Shown here piece after piece: positions 8,301 to 15,264 of a stretch of 21,898 nucleotides of DNA (positions are counted from its first letter, which is position 1; each line of letters starts with the position of its first letter). The position numbers and the translations under genes were made by a program. The notes beneath the pieces were generated by a model. That model ran no database searches. It was not told the DNA's origin and was given only the letters and a program-made list of their open reading frames with translations. Origin of the DNA: a virus; the IMG/VR virus record IMGVR_UViG_3300006753_000095, positions 1 to 21,898 of that record; one strand, written 5' to 3'.

Positions 8301-8408
8301 GATCAGAACATTTTGTATGCGAAGATTATGGTGAAACCAGCCCGGTCCATTGAATACATTGCCATCGACTTTGTTATCATGTCGACGGGAGCATCTTTTG
8401 ATGATTAA
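5397..8408 (+). CDS. Contractile tail sheath protein, gp18-like, enlarged
   Basis: 1003 residues; AAGAGGAA before the ATG is the ribosome-binding site. The N-terminus is classic sheath: FVSPGVFINEIDNS, then AIGPVVIGRSRRG, SYSQFVEMFGD and the YAAKAFLNANVAPLTYVRLL block. The C-terminal 260 residues are the conserved sheath core: CTFYPWLQTRDED, IPPSVAMMGVLA, IWFAPAGFNRGG, SGIVVFGQKTLQ, RRLVIYMKKQI, LFEQNVNATWKRF and AKIMVKPARSIEYIAIDF. Sheath subunits slide to shorten and drive the tube into the host. T4 gp18 is 659 residues, so about 350 extra residues lie between the cores. One stretch (residues about 477-578, bases 6825-7130) is very rich in Gly, Ala and Pro and clearly more GC-rich than its flanks. 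The frame is intact. The tube gene follows after 59 bases. Confidence 0.95.
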   Translation: MSVKNFKFVSPGVFINEIDNSFIPKSADAIGPVVIGRSRRGLAMQPVKVESYSQFVEMFGDTVPGMGGGDIWRDGNYQSPMYGTYAAKAFLNANVAPLTYVRLLGQQDGNNDSSNDGQAGWATFKTTPNRVPITNGGAYGLWLFTSGAANGTNLGTGSLAAVWYVNQGTLTLSGTVFGGLATNSLASSSAVHTASNGVILGASSTDGTYQMVVSGGDGQGVTDQTILFSFDDTKSTFVRKAFNTNPQLVSGATFYTSDSSKNYWLGQTYEQEIRDRSLHTGALGCLMPIVGPSSATPANLRGNASTEGRSGWFISQDVGTAQAYVPFNQQKLFRLVGRGHGEWLQENCKISIANVRASTTTVTEYGTFSVIIRALSDTDNAVQVMERFDNLSLDPTSPNYIARKIGDSYASWDNTERRLKTYGEYANNSKFVYVEMNNDVDAGATDPTFLPFGYFGPPRFAGIYNLCNTGSMNVSPNYWGGAPAKTAGSEQGTLAANAFVTGGLVLPNGPGTAFEPDAEDNVPGGLIYLSGGAGVAGTSNGGCTGSLEFPAVRLRNSSSDGGLSDPRNAFFGMQTTRTATSTIHDPSVADFHRLLYGGYTGGGGTNATSPLGTAGVEDYAYVFSLDNVAKSSTNVFFYQSGSRANGTSQTSASYTELLDAGYDKFTSPFYGGFDGFNIMKPDPLYNTGMAAAATNLNSYAYYTYNRAIDTVADPEALNMNLLTVPGLTHDGLTTHTIRVCEERGDALALIDLPNVYIPAAEAYKSSKSARVGTTAVQAATNLRDRRIDSSYGCTFYPWLQTRDEDTGASLWIPPSVAMMGVLASSERASQIWFAPAGFNRGGLTDGAAGIPITNVTQRLTSKERDTLYESNINPIASFPSSGIVVFGQKTLQERQSALDRINVRRLVIYMKKQISLLSTQVLFEQNVNATWKRFTGLIDPFLSRVQTDFGITDYRLILDESTTTPDLIDQNILYAKIMVKPARSIEYIAIDFVIMSTGASFDD

Positions 8409-8432
8409 AAGGGGAGAGAATTCTTTCTCAAC

Positions 8433-8440
8433 ACTACTTA
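8433..8440 (+). promoter_or_regulatory. ACTANTTA motif 5 (candidate late promoter)
   Basis: ACTACTTA lies 24 bases after the sheath stop and 35 bases before the tube ATG. A six-pair hairpin (GAGAGA with TTTCTC, one G-T) precedes it but has no T tail. Confidence 0.5.
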
Positions 8441-8467
8441 AGAATAGATTATAGGAGAAATCAAACA

Positions 8468-9088
8468 ATGGCTTTTTGGGTGACACAGATGACGGACCAA
8501 CTGAAGGATCCGAAACGAAAATTTAGATTTTTGGTAACAATCGGTGGTATCGATACCACCCAGCCCGGCGTTTGGTATGCTAAGACAGTTACGAAGCCGT
8601 CCTTCCAAATTAGCGCTGCAGAACACAAGTACTTGAATCATACTTTATATTATCCCGGCTCGGTGACTTGGCAGGATGTGACGTTAACGTTGGCAGATCC
8701 GGCCAACCCCGATATGACGGCCACCTTTGCGGATATTATTGAGGCATCCGGCTACGTCGTACCTTCGACGTCGAACGAATTGATGACATTGTCTAAAGGA
8801 CAATCGGTGTCGGCCCTGGGCAGCATCGAGATCGCCCAGTTAGATGCCAATGGTAACGAGTTAGAGACGTGGACATTAATGAACCCTTGGTTGACGGATG
8901 TTAAATATGGCGATTTAGCTTATGGAGACGATGAGCTTACCGAGATTTCTCTAACCTTCAAATACGATTGGGCAACACTGAAGTCCCTACAGTATGGGTC
9001 TAGCAGGAAGAGCACTACAAAGTCGGCCGCGGGCAGCGAGTTCCTTAAGCAGACCTCAACCGCCACCGCCAAAGAAGACACCGAGTAG
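8468..9088 (+). CDS. Tail tube protein, gp19-like
   Basis: 206 residues, with ATAGGAG ahead of the ATG. It matches the gp19 tube family (T4 163 residues) in order: KDPKRKFRFLVTIGGID near the N-terminus; VWYAKTVTKPSFQIS, the hallmark K-x-P-S segment; HTLYYPGSVTWQDVTLTLAD; then a late beta pair with MNPWLTDVKYGDLAYGDDEL and SLTFKYDWATL. Stacked hexamer rings of this protein make the inner tube through which DNA passes. The last about 35 residues (Ser/Lys/Thr/Ala-rich) extend past the family core and look disordered. Gene order sheath then tube is universal in contractile phages. The next gene follows after 38 bases without a motif or terminator, so it probably shares this transcript. Confidence 0.92.
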   Translation: MAFWVTQMTDQLKDPKRKFRFLVTIGGIDTTQPGVWYAKTVTKPSFQISAAEHKYLNHTLYYPGSVTWQDVTLTLADPANPDMTATFADIIEASGYVVPSTSNELMTLSKGQSVSALGSIEIAQLDANGNELETWTLMNPWLTDVKYGDLAYGDDELTEISLTFKYDWATLKSLQYGSSRKSTTKSAAGSEFLKQTSTATAKEDTE

Positions 9089-9126
9089 TCCGGAACATAG
9101 ACATAATTTTTAAACACGAGGTATAA

Positions 9127-9987
9127 ATGTCAAGAAATAGAGAGCGCACTGGAGGCGTTCAACAGCATGATACAAGCCCCCCGCCGCAAGTGATGCAGGA
9201 CAACGGGGCTGAGAAGGACTTTTCCTTTGTAATCCCCACCGAATTTGTGGAACTACCGTCAGAAGGACGATATTACCCAGAGGGGCACCCTTTGCATGGA
9301 GAAGACAGCATTGAAATTAAGCAGATGACCGCCAAAGAAGAAGATATTTTAACTTCTCGGTCGTTACTTAAAAAGGGTGTCGCCATTGATCGTCTTATTA
9401 AGAGCATTATTGTAAATAAGAAGATCGATTCAAACAGTTTGTTGGTGGGAGATCGCAACGCAATCTTAATTGCAGCGCGCATCTCTGGCTATGGATATGA
9501 GTATGACACCAAGGTCGGTTGCCCCTCGTGTGGCGCCCAGCAGGATTATTCGTTTAGTTTAAATGACGCCGATGTATATACGGGTACTGAACTTACAGCA
9601 GATGACGCCGTGGATAATGGCGACGGGACCTTTACAGTTACGTTGGCGCGCATGAAAGCAGATGTAACGTTTAGACTATTAAACGGCACTGACGAAAAGA
9701 ATCTTTTAGCTCAATTAGAATACGCTCGCAAAAAGCGACAAGAAGAAAATGCCATCACAGCCCAATTACGGCAGATGATTGTGGCAGTTAACGGCAACGA
9801 GGAGGCGCAAGCTATTAATTATGCGGTTTCTAACATGCCCTCAATGGATTCGCGCTATTTGCGTCTGGTTTATAAGAAAGCCACACCCAACGTTGATCTC
9901 ACCCAGCACTTTGAATGTAACGACTGTGATTATGATCAGCCGATGGAGGTGCCGCTTACTGCGGACTTTTTTTGGCCTGACCGATGA
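9127..9987 (+). CDS. gp26/gp51-like baseplate assembly protein with zinc ribbon
   Basis: 286 residues; GAGG at 9118-9121 precedes the ATG. It fits the T4 baseplate protein family that contains gp26 and gp51 (Pfam T4_baseplate): IPTEFVELPSEGRYYPEGHP then IEIKQMTAKEEDILTSRSLL, KGVAIDRLIKSII and LLVGDRNAILIAARISGYGY. Two Cys pairs, C132-x2-C135 and C264-x2-C267, should bind zinc. The C-terminus LTADFFWPDR is typical of the family. In T4 these proteins act in hub assembly; this position, between tube and tape measure, is where many phages encode tail assembly chaperones. The final codons run over seven T residues, where a +1 shift would fuse it to the next small frame. The family call is firm; the exact role is inferred. 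Confidence 0.8.
   Translation: MSRNRERTGGVQQHDTSPPPQVMQDNGAEKDFSFVIPTEFVELPSEGRYYPEGHPLHGEDSIEIKQMTAKEEDILTSRSLLKKGVAIDRLIKSIIVNKKIDSNSLLVGDRNAILIAARISGYGYEYDTKVGCPSCGAQQDYSFSLNDADVYTGTELTADDAVDNGDGTFTVTLARMKADVTFRLLNGTDEKNLLAQLEYARKKRQEENAITAQLRQMIVAVNGNEEAQAINYAVSNMPSMDSRYLRLVYKKATPNVDLTQHFECNDCDYDQPMEVPLTADFFWPDR
9967..9975 (+). other. Candidate +1 frameshift site (seven T then GG)
   Basis: Frame 0 reads GAC TTT TTT TGG CCT GAC CGA TGA. Skipping one base on the T run gives TTT TTT GGC CTG ACC GAT GAA, which continues without stop to 10207. A -1 slip meets a stop at once (TGA at 9978). No experimental proof; the site is a candidate only. Confidence 0.4.
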
Positions 9988-9991
9988 ATAT

Positions 9992-10207
9992 ATGGAGAAC
10001 GTATATGAGCAGTTCTTCTTTCTAAAATATTCAGGCGGTTGGTCATTTCTAGAAGCATACAACCTTCCCACAGGGTTGCGCAAATGGTTTGTTGAAAGAC
10101 TTATACAACAGCTAGAAAAAGAAAAGCAGGCGATTGAAGATGCGAGCCGCGGTGGTGGTGGCCGTACCCAGACATTAAGTGTTCATAATCAACCGCCGCG
10201 CCCATGA
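9992..10207 (+). CDS. Small pre-tape-measure protein (chaperone extension or coupled ORF)
   Basis: 71 residues if started at the ATG at 9992, five bases after the stop of the gp26/gp51-like gene and in the +1 frame relative to it. No Shine-Dalgarno site is visible, so translation needs reinitiation or a +1 frameshift at 9967-9975, which would give a fused protein of about 356 residues. Seen: a helical core (MENVYEQFFFLKYSGGWSFL, then EAYNLPTGLRKWFVERLIQQ and LEKEKQAIEDAS), a Gly run and a Pro-rich tail. The YNLP...RKWFVER pattern is one I associate with small ORFs found at this place in T4-like phages. The frame upstream of 9970 is open but reads as a shadow of the neighbour. A terminator follows. 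The coding call is good; the function (tape measure chaperone) is inferred. Confidence 0.65.
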   Translation: MENVYEQFFFLKYSGGWSFLEAYNLPTGLRKWFVERLIQQLEKEKQAIEDASRGGGGRTQTLSVHNQPPRP

Positions 10208-10224
10208 GGCGCGCCCTTTACAAG

Positions 10225-10251
10225 AGACAAGGTTAACTACCTTGTCTTTTT
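10225..10251 (+). terminator. Rho-independent terminator before the tape measure gene
   Basis: AGACAAGG pairs perfectly with CCTTGTCT around a seven-base loop, followed by four more T residues. It ends the tube / gp26-like / small ORF transcript. Confidence 0.87.
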
Positions 10252-10260
10252 GCGTTAATA

Positions 10261-10268
10261 ACTAATTA
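10261..10268 (+). promoter_or_regulatory. ACTANTTA motif 6 (candidate late promoter)
   Basis: ACTAATTA lies 9 bases after the terminator tail and 32 bases before the TTG start of the tape measure gene. Confidence 0.55.
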
Positions 10269-10292
10269 TTCTTAGACCACGAGGTATTTGCT

Positions 10293-13200
10293 TTGCCTAT
10301 TGATGACAACGACAACAACACCGATGCTGAGGCCGAAAATCAGACCTTAGAAGAAAGGATAGAACTTTTAAGGCAGTTAGCTGAGGAAGGCGGCCGCCTC
10401 CACGACATTAAGGAAAAGATTGCGAACCTCAGTGAAGCAGAGTTACAGCAAGTCAAAGACGTATTATCAGACGAGCAAGACGTGGTAAAGGCGGTTGACG
10501 CAAGACTCCAGAAAGAAAAGGAGAGCGTCGAAGTTATAACTAAACGTTTGGCGGCCCTCGGTGAAGAACTTAAGATGCTTAAAAGCGCCACGGACTCCGG
10601 CGAAGTGCGGCGTCTGCAAGCAGAAGCTTCGTTGGAGGCGATGCAAACAGCTGCCAAATTACGCGATAAACTTGTGAAACAAGGCGTGAAAGAAGCCGAC
10701 ATTCAACAACACATTAAAGACACCCTAGGAGGCCAATTGGTAGCCGCCATGGGAGATCTCAAGGTGCTTGGAGAAAGACAAGCTATTCTACAAAAGGTGG
10801 TACGTGCCCAGAGCCAGGTTACTCATCAACTTCAAGGGGGGATTCTAGCTCACAAAGGTGTTGTAGAAGCTACTGTGGCTTGGTCGGCGGCTCTCTCGCA
10901 AGGAAACAAAGTCCTAGGAAAGATGCTCGCGATGCAAACCTGGGCCAAACTATCGGATCAAGTAGATTCATATACCAATAAGGTTATTGCTGGTGGCAAA
11001 TCTCTCCTTTTCCAATTAGATACCCAAACGAAAAGTTTCCAACGTCAAATTCAATTAGGGGACGAATATACCGCCTCTATTAAAGAACAGTTCGTCGCGA
11101 ATCAAGAATACGGGGTAAGCATAGAAGCCGCCGCTCAAGCACAAACGGTCATGACCCAAGTGGTGACGGAATTTACGACCAAAACTAAAGCTCAACGCGA
11201 TGCCTTGTCAGACGCCGCACTCACAGCCTCTAGATTGGGGGTTAGTTTAGAAGATTATGGTGCCTCCGTTCAAGCCTCGATGAAAATTTCGGGCCAATCG
11301 ATGGAGGGCGCGGTCATTACTATGGGAGAATTAGCTGCCACAGCCAGAGAGTTGGGCCGTGACCAGGGACAGTTCGCCGGCGAGTACGCCAAGTCAGCCG
11401 GTCAGCTCGCAAAGTTTGGCGATGAAGCCGTTAATTCATTTAAAGAGTTACAACGCACAGCTAAGATTACGGGTATGGAAATGAACAAGATTCTTAATCT
11501 TACTAACAAGTTCGATACTTTTGAAGACGCAGCGGGAATGGCCGGCAAACTTAACGCAGCTTTGGGTGGTAATTTTGTAAATGCAATGGACATGATGATG
11601 GAGACTGATCCCGTAGCTCGATTTGAATCCGTTCGTAACGCCATCACCGATGCAGGATTGAGCTTTGACACAATGTCATATTATCAGAAGCAATTCTATA
11701 CTGAATCTTTGGGCCTAGGCGACGTAGGAGATTTGGCAATGATGCTTTCGGGCAACATGGGTGATTTAGCCGGCTCTACTAACAAAAGTGCCGAAGAGCT
11801 TATAGCTCAGAAAGAAAGAGCCAAAGGCTTAGTAACCATGCAAGAGCAATTAGAATTAATTATAACAAAAAATTCGGCGCACTTCCTCGAATTTGCCGAG
11901 ACAATCGCAGAGGTGATAAAATGGGTCTCTGAATCGAAGTTGGTCCTTGGGGGCCTCGTGGTCGCCATGTTCGCATTTAAAGTTATCACAATAGCTGCCA
12001 CGGCCAGGCAGGCCTGGATGACCTTGCAGATGGGCCTTACCGCCAAAGCCGTCGCCGAAGCCGCCACAGCACAGACAGCCGCCGCGGCCTCATTGGAAAC
12101 TCTGAATACATCCACAGGTAGGTTTAGCCGGACTTTGGGAAGCGAAACAGCAATGTTAGAGGGAAGTGCGGGCGCACACAACCTGCAAGCCGGCGCCGTG
12201 AGAGGAAATACTGTAGCCGTAGAACAAAAGCTAACTGCCATTACAGCAGAAAACCAGGCTCTACGCGCTGAAATTACGACGCTGCAGGGAAATGCCGCTG
12301 CCCATCTAGAGGGCGCCGGCGCCACAGAAATATCGACCGTTGCGCTCCATGGCAGCGCCGCTGCCCATATAGAGGGCGCCGGCGCCACCCAGGCTGGTAC
12401 GGTCGCTACCGGTAACCATACCGCGGCCCAGGCCACAGACACTGCCGCCACCGAACTTAACACTGTGGCCACAACGAGGTCTTTAAAAACCGACGTTCTG
12501 AAGATAGCGAGTTCTTTTAGGCTGGCGGCCGCCAACAAGGCCGCCGCCATGGCCCAGGGGATTGAGACAGCCGCCACGAACGGCGGCGTCATAGCTAAAG
12601 GTGCAATGATTGTAGCTTCGGGTCTTGCAACCGCAGCTAACTATGCTTTTGGTACATCCCTGGTTGCCGCTTCGGGCGGTCTACTTCTTATTGTCCCCCT
12701 GGTTATAGGCCTTGTGGTGGGGATGGTGGCGATGATTAAGAAATTTGGTTTTGCTAAAGTTGCCCTTGTGGCGTTCGGTGTGGGGCTTGTAGCAGCCACC
12801 GGAGGCCTCATACTTATTATTCCGGCGATAATGCTCGCTGTGAAGGGAATTATATGGTTCGTTAAAAACTTCAGCCGCATGCCAGAAATTATAGGTGAGT
12901 TTGTAGAGAGTATACTGGGATCGTTCTCGAAAATTGGAGAGGGTATTGCGTCCGGCGCTAGCGCACTTTGGGAGGCCCTTATAAGTCCATTTGTTTTGTT
13001 CGCAAAGTGGATTACATCGGCGTGGGATTGGATGTTGGGAAAATCTATATCCCCCTTTATGGCATCTATTATTGAGGGCGTCAAAGCAGGAGGGCAAATG
13101 CTATTTGATTTTTTGACATGGCCCTATCGAATGGCATGGAAATCTATTAAAGGCATTTGGAACTTTTTCTTTGGAGAATCGACGTCGCCGTTTATGGATT

Positions 13201-13862
13201 CTATTATAGGTGGTATGAAAGCCGGCGCTTCCGCCATTTTAGATTTTATCTCGGCACCGTTTGAAAAAGCCGCAGCATTGGTCACTCAAGTTTTTGATGC
13301 AATTAGCATTGAGAAGACTCTGGCATTTGGAGGATTCATGGCTGTGCTTATAGGGAGCGTTCCCTTTGTGGCGCCCGCCGCTGTTGCGCTAGCCGCGTTG
13401 GCTGTTAGTATGGGGGCGTTAGCACTTGCTTTGGTGGCGCTCCAAGAGGCCGGCACGGCACCGGGCCTTATCGCGTTAACTAGTTTTGCTGATAGTATGA
13501 GTTTATTAACTGAATCGGTAGATGAGTTAATGGGAGTAGCTGACGCCTTCGAACACATTGCTGAAGCCATAGATCAGATCCCGACGACTAAGGCTGTCGC
13601 CTTATCAGTACTCACTACGGCTATGGAAGGAGCCGCAGTTTCACTGGCTGCAGCCGGCCCCGCGGCGGTAGCGGAGAATATTCAAAGTACAATTCAAACC
13701 ACTAAAGAAGTGTTGTTAGGTGGGGGTGGCGGCGCCGCTCCCCAAAACGCAACATTTAATGGGACTCTGCAGTTGGACGCTGAAGCTACTCGGCGGTTCC
13801 TCCAGGGGGAAGCAGAAGTAGTAGTAGGAAAAATAGGCTTAGAAGCCTTGCGAGGAGGGTAA
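10293..13862 (+). CDS. Tail tape measure protein
   Basis: 1189 residues, starting at TTG with GAGG at 10281-10284; no better ATG is near. The long first part (residues about 15-160) is charged helix and coiled coil. Hydrophobic segments follow at about 550-570, 788-814 and 823-858, plus a long Ala/Val-rich one at about 1013-1050, as in tape measure proteins that help DNA cross the host membrane. A 21-residue tandem repeat (AAAHxEGAGAT) lies near residues 668-699, and a roughly 45-residue repeat with SPFM..II.G.KAG begins at residues 916 and 961. Size, Ala-richness and position between tube/chaperone and baseplate genes make the call. From the usual relation of about 0.15 nm per residue, the tail would be near 175-180 nm; this is inference. 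Confidence 0.92.
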   Translation: MPIDDNDNNTDAEAENQTLEERIELLRQLAEEGGRLHDIKEKIANLSEAELQQVKDVLSDEQDVVKAVDARLQKEKESVEVITKRLAALGEELKMLKSATDSGEVRRLQAEASLEAMQTAAKLRDKLVKQGVKEADIQQHIKDTLGGQLVAAMGDLKVLGERQAILQKVVRAQSQVTHQLQGGILAHKGVVEATVAWSAALSQGNKVLGKMLAMQTWAKLSDQVDSYTNKVIAGGKSLLFQLDTQTKSFQRQIQLGDEYTASIKEQFVANQEYGVSIEAAAQAQTVMTQVVTEFTTKTKAQRDALSDAALTASRLGVSLEDYGASVQASMKISGQSMEGAVITMGELAATARELGRDQGQFAGEYAKSAGQLAKFGDEAVNSFKELQRTAKITGMEMNKILNLTNKFDTFEDAAGMAGKLNAALGGNFVNAMDMMMETDPVARFESVRNAITDAGLSFDTMSYYQKQFYTESLGLGDVGDLAMMLSGNMGDLAGSTNKSAEELIAQKERAKGLVTMQEQLELIITKNSAHFLEFAETIAEVIKWVSESKLVLGGLVVAMFAFKVITIAATARQAWMTLQMGLTAKAVAEAATAQTAAAASLETLNTSTGRFSRTLGSETAMLEGSAGAHNLQAGAVRGNTVAVEQKLTAITAENQALRAEITTLQGNAAAHLEGAGATEISTVALHGSAAAHIEGAGATQAGTVATGNHTAAQATDTAATELNTVATTRSLKTDVLKIASSFRLAAANKAAAMAQGIETAATNGGVIAKGAMIVASGLATAANYAFGTSLVAASGGLLLIVPLVIGLVVGMVAMIKKFGFAKVALVAFGVGLVAATGGLILIIPAIMLAVKGIIWFVKNFSRMPEIIGEFVESILGSFSKIGEGIASGASALWEALISPFVLFAKWITSAWDWMLGKSISPFMASIIEGVKAGGQMLFDFLTWPYRMAWKSIKGIWNFFFGESTSPFMDSIIGGMKAGASAILDFISAPFEKAAALVTQVFDAISIEKTLAFGGFMAVLIGSVPFVAPAAVALAALAVSMGALALALVALQEAGTAPGLIALTSFADSMSLLTESVDELMGVADAFEHIAEAIDQIPTTKAVALSVLTTAMEGAAVSLAAAGPAAVAENIQSTIQTTKEVLLGGGGGAAPQNATFNGTLQLDAEATRRFLQGEAEVVVGKIGLEALRGG
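12294..12388 (+). repeat. 63-bp tandem repeat inside the tape measure gene
   Basis: A 32-base unit GCCGCTGCCCAT... at 12294-12325 recurs at 12357-12388 with a single base difference (C/A at the twelfth to thirteenth base region), a period of 63 bases or 21 codons. The encoded unit is AAAHLEGAGAT / AAAHIEGAGAT. It looks like a recent in-frame duplication. Confidence 0.85.
13038..13290 (+). repeat. 135-bp (45-residue) protein repeat in the tape measure C-terminal part
   Basis: Residues from 916 (GKSISPFMASIIEGVKAGGQ) and from 961 (GESTSPFMDSIIGGMKAGAS) align, each followed by an aromatic helix and a Pro-Phe/Tyr step. A weaker third copy (ILGSFSKIGEGIASGASALW) lies just before. DNA identity is low, so this is an old repeat kept at protein level. 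Confidence 0.7.
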
Positions 13863-13865
13863 TCA

Positions 13866-14903
13866 ATGGCTAGCGACTCAAATAAATATTCAACTTCGCC
13901 AACCTTTAATGCCTTTGGCATGGAAGACAGTCCTAATACGACGGACACCGACTACAGGCGCGCCGCCGATAGTTTGGCCAATAGCGGACAGATAATTTCT
14001 TTCTATCATGTGCCAAGTCAAACCGAGATATATTTCAAAGCATTCTTGACTAATTTTCAAGAAACTTATAATTCCGATTGGTCTTCTGAGACGGTATATG
14101 GTCGTGTGGATCCGATCTTTCTCTTCAAGAATACTCGTCGCCAGATTGCCCTGGGTTTTAAAGTTCCTGCAGCATCCACCAGCGAGGCTTACGAAAATTT
14201 GGGAAGAGTACAAAAGCTGATTCAATCTCTATATCCCAATTACACCACTTTAACTGATCCAGCAACGGGCGAACCAGACGTATTTGCACAAACTATTTCA
14301 CAGTCTCCAATGATGAGATTAAAAGTAATGAACATTCTTCAAGATCAAAGTACTCATTATACAGCCACAGCCACCGCAGACGAGGGTACAGAGTTGAACA
14401 CTTACACAGAGATAAGTACGACGGGGAACACTCTTGCTGCGGGTGGCCTTTTGGGGGTGATTGAGAATGTAACCGTTGATCACCATCTACATGATGCAGA
14501 AGGCGGCGCTTTAGAGATGGGAGAAGGAGTAATACTTCCAAAATTAATCTCGATTAATCTTTCATTTTCGGCTATTCACGAACATCCGGTTGGTTGGCGC
14601 GAGGATGCCACAACTGATTCAGTTAATCCTTTTTTCAATTCTCTTTTTCCTTACGGAATCAATCTAGAAGGTTCCATAGATTCTCCTAATTCAGCGCCCG
14701 CAGTAGAGCGCCCCAACCCAGTCGGAGAACCCGACGACGAAAGTTTAAACGACGGCACAGACGGAGACACGCCGGCCCCGATGACTGACCCGGATGCAGG
14801 AGGTACACCAGATGCTGCAGCCGCCGCCGCGGCACAGACTGCGGAATCTCTCACGGACAGTACAGTCGCCGGCACAGATCTGTGGATATTGCTCAACCCT
14901 TGA
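13866..14903 (+). CDS. Baseplate tail-tube cap protein, gp48/gp54-like
   Basis: 345 residues; GAGGAGG at 13852-13858 and an ATG four bases after the tape measure stop. Core pattern: GQIISFYHVPSQTEIYFKAF, then FQETYNSDWSSETVYGRVDP, IFLFKNTRRQIALGFKVPAA and ENLGRVQKLIQSLYPNYT, a signature shared by gp48/gp54-type cap proteins, on which tube polymerisation starts in T4. A central beta region has LKVMNILQ and GGLLGVIENVTVDHHLHD. The last about 80 residues are acidic, Pro/Ala-rich and probably disordered, with an eight-Ala run. Position right after the tape measure fits. It is translated with the LysM gene 15 bases downstream. The cap family is likely; whether it equals gp48 or gp54 cannot be told. 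Confidence 0.75.
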   Translation: MASDSNKYSTSPTFNAFGMEDSPNTTDTDYRRAADSLANSGQIISFYHVPSQTEIYFKAFLTNFQETYNSDWSSETVYGRVDPIFLFKNTRRQIALGFKVPAASTSEAYENLGRVQKLIQSLYPNYTTLTDPATGEPDVFAQTISQSPMMRLKVMNILQDQSTHYTATATADEGTELNTYTEISTTGNTLAAGGLLGVIENVTVDHHLHDAEGGALEMGEGVILPKLISINLSFSAIHEHPVGWREDATTDSVNPFFNSLFPYGINLEGSIDSPNSAPAVERPNPVGEPDDESLNDGTDGDTPAPMTDPDAGGTPDAAAAAAAQTAESLTDSTVAGTDLWILLNP

Positions 14904-14918
14904 TAGGATAATTAAATC

Positions 14919-15263
14919 ATGGCAGGACAAAGATATAAAAAATTTAGAGTTTTCACAAACGATAGTGAGTATTACAAACCTTTACGCGAAACCCGCGGCC
15001 TGAAACAAGTACGGCAATATGTTACTCCTGTGTTGCGTAATCCTAGTGTAGCCGAGCGCGCCAAATTAATAACCAACACGCACATTTGGAAGTACGGAGA
15101 TCGATTGTATAAGTTGTCTCATCAGTATTACGGCGATTCTCGTTTTTGGTGGGTTATCGCCTGGTATAATGCGTACCCTTGCGAAGCTGATATTCCTATT
15201 AATACCGTGCTGTATATTCCTGTCAACTTGGACAGCGCCTTAAAGACGCTGGGGGTGGCATAG
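14919..15263 (+). CDS. LysM-like baseplate protein, gp53-like
   Basis: 114 residues; AGGA at 14905-14908 ahead of the ATG. The second half (residues about 53-103) reads as a LysM-type fold: HIWKYGDRLYKLSHQYYGDS, RFWWVIAWYNA, then a Pro-ending final strand (INTVLYIPVN). T4 gp53, a baseplate wedge protein, carries such a domain, and small LysM proteins next to hub genes are common in contractile phages, where they help fasten parts or touch peptidoglycan. It is shorter than T4 gp53 (196 residues). One base separates its stop from the GTG start of the next gene, so the two are probably coupled. No signal peptide, so a host-wall enzyme is unlikely. Confidence 0.72.
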   Translation: MAGQRYKKFRVFTNDSEYYKPLRETRGLKQVRQYVTPVLRNPSVAERAKLITNTHIWKYGDRLYKLSHQYYGDSRFWWVIAWYNAYPCEADIPINTVLYIPVNLDSALKTLGVA

Positions 15264-15264
15264 A

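Noticed and set aside
8415-8430. Hairpin between sheath and tube genes as terminator
   Set aside because: Six pairs with a wobble and no T run; not convincing as a terminator.
9967-9980. -1 frameshift on the T run, as in lambda G/GT
   Set aside because: The -1 frame meets TGA at 9978 and cannot reach the small downstream ORF; only +1 (or -2) does.
11807-12592. 261-residue open frame on the minus strand inside the tape measure gene
   Set aside because: It mirrors an Ala/Thr-rich coding stretch (GCC codons read back as GGC without stops), has no good ribosome-binding site and no recognisable protein pattern.
12641-13097. Two overlapping minus-strand frames of about 140 residues
   Set aside because: Both are shadows of the hydrophobic tape measure segment; composition is random-like.
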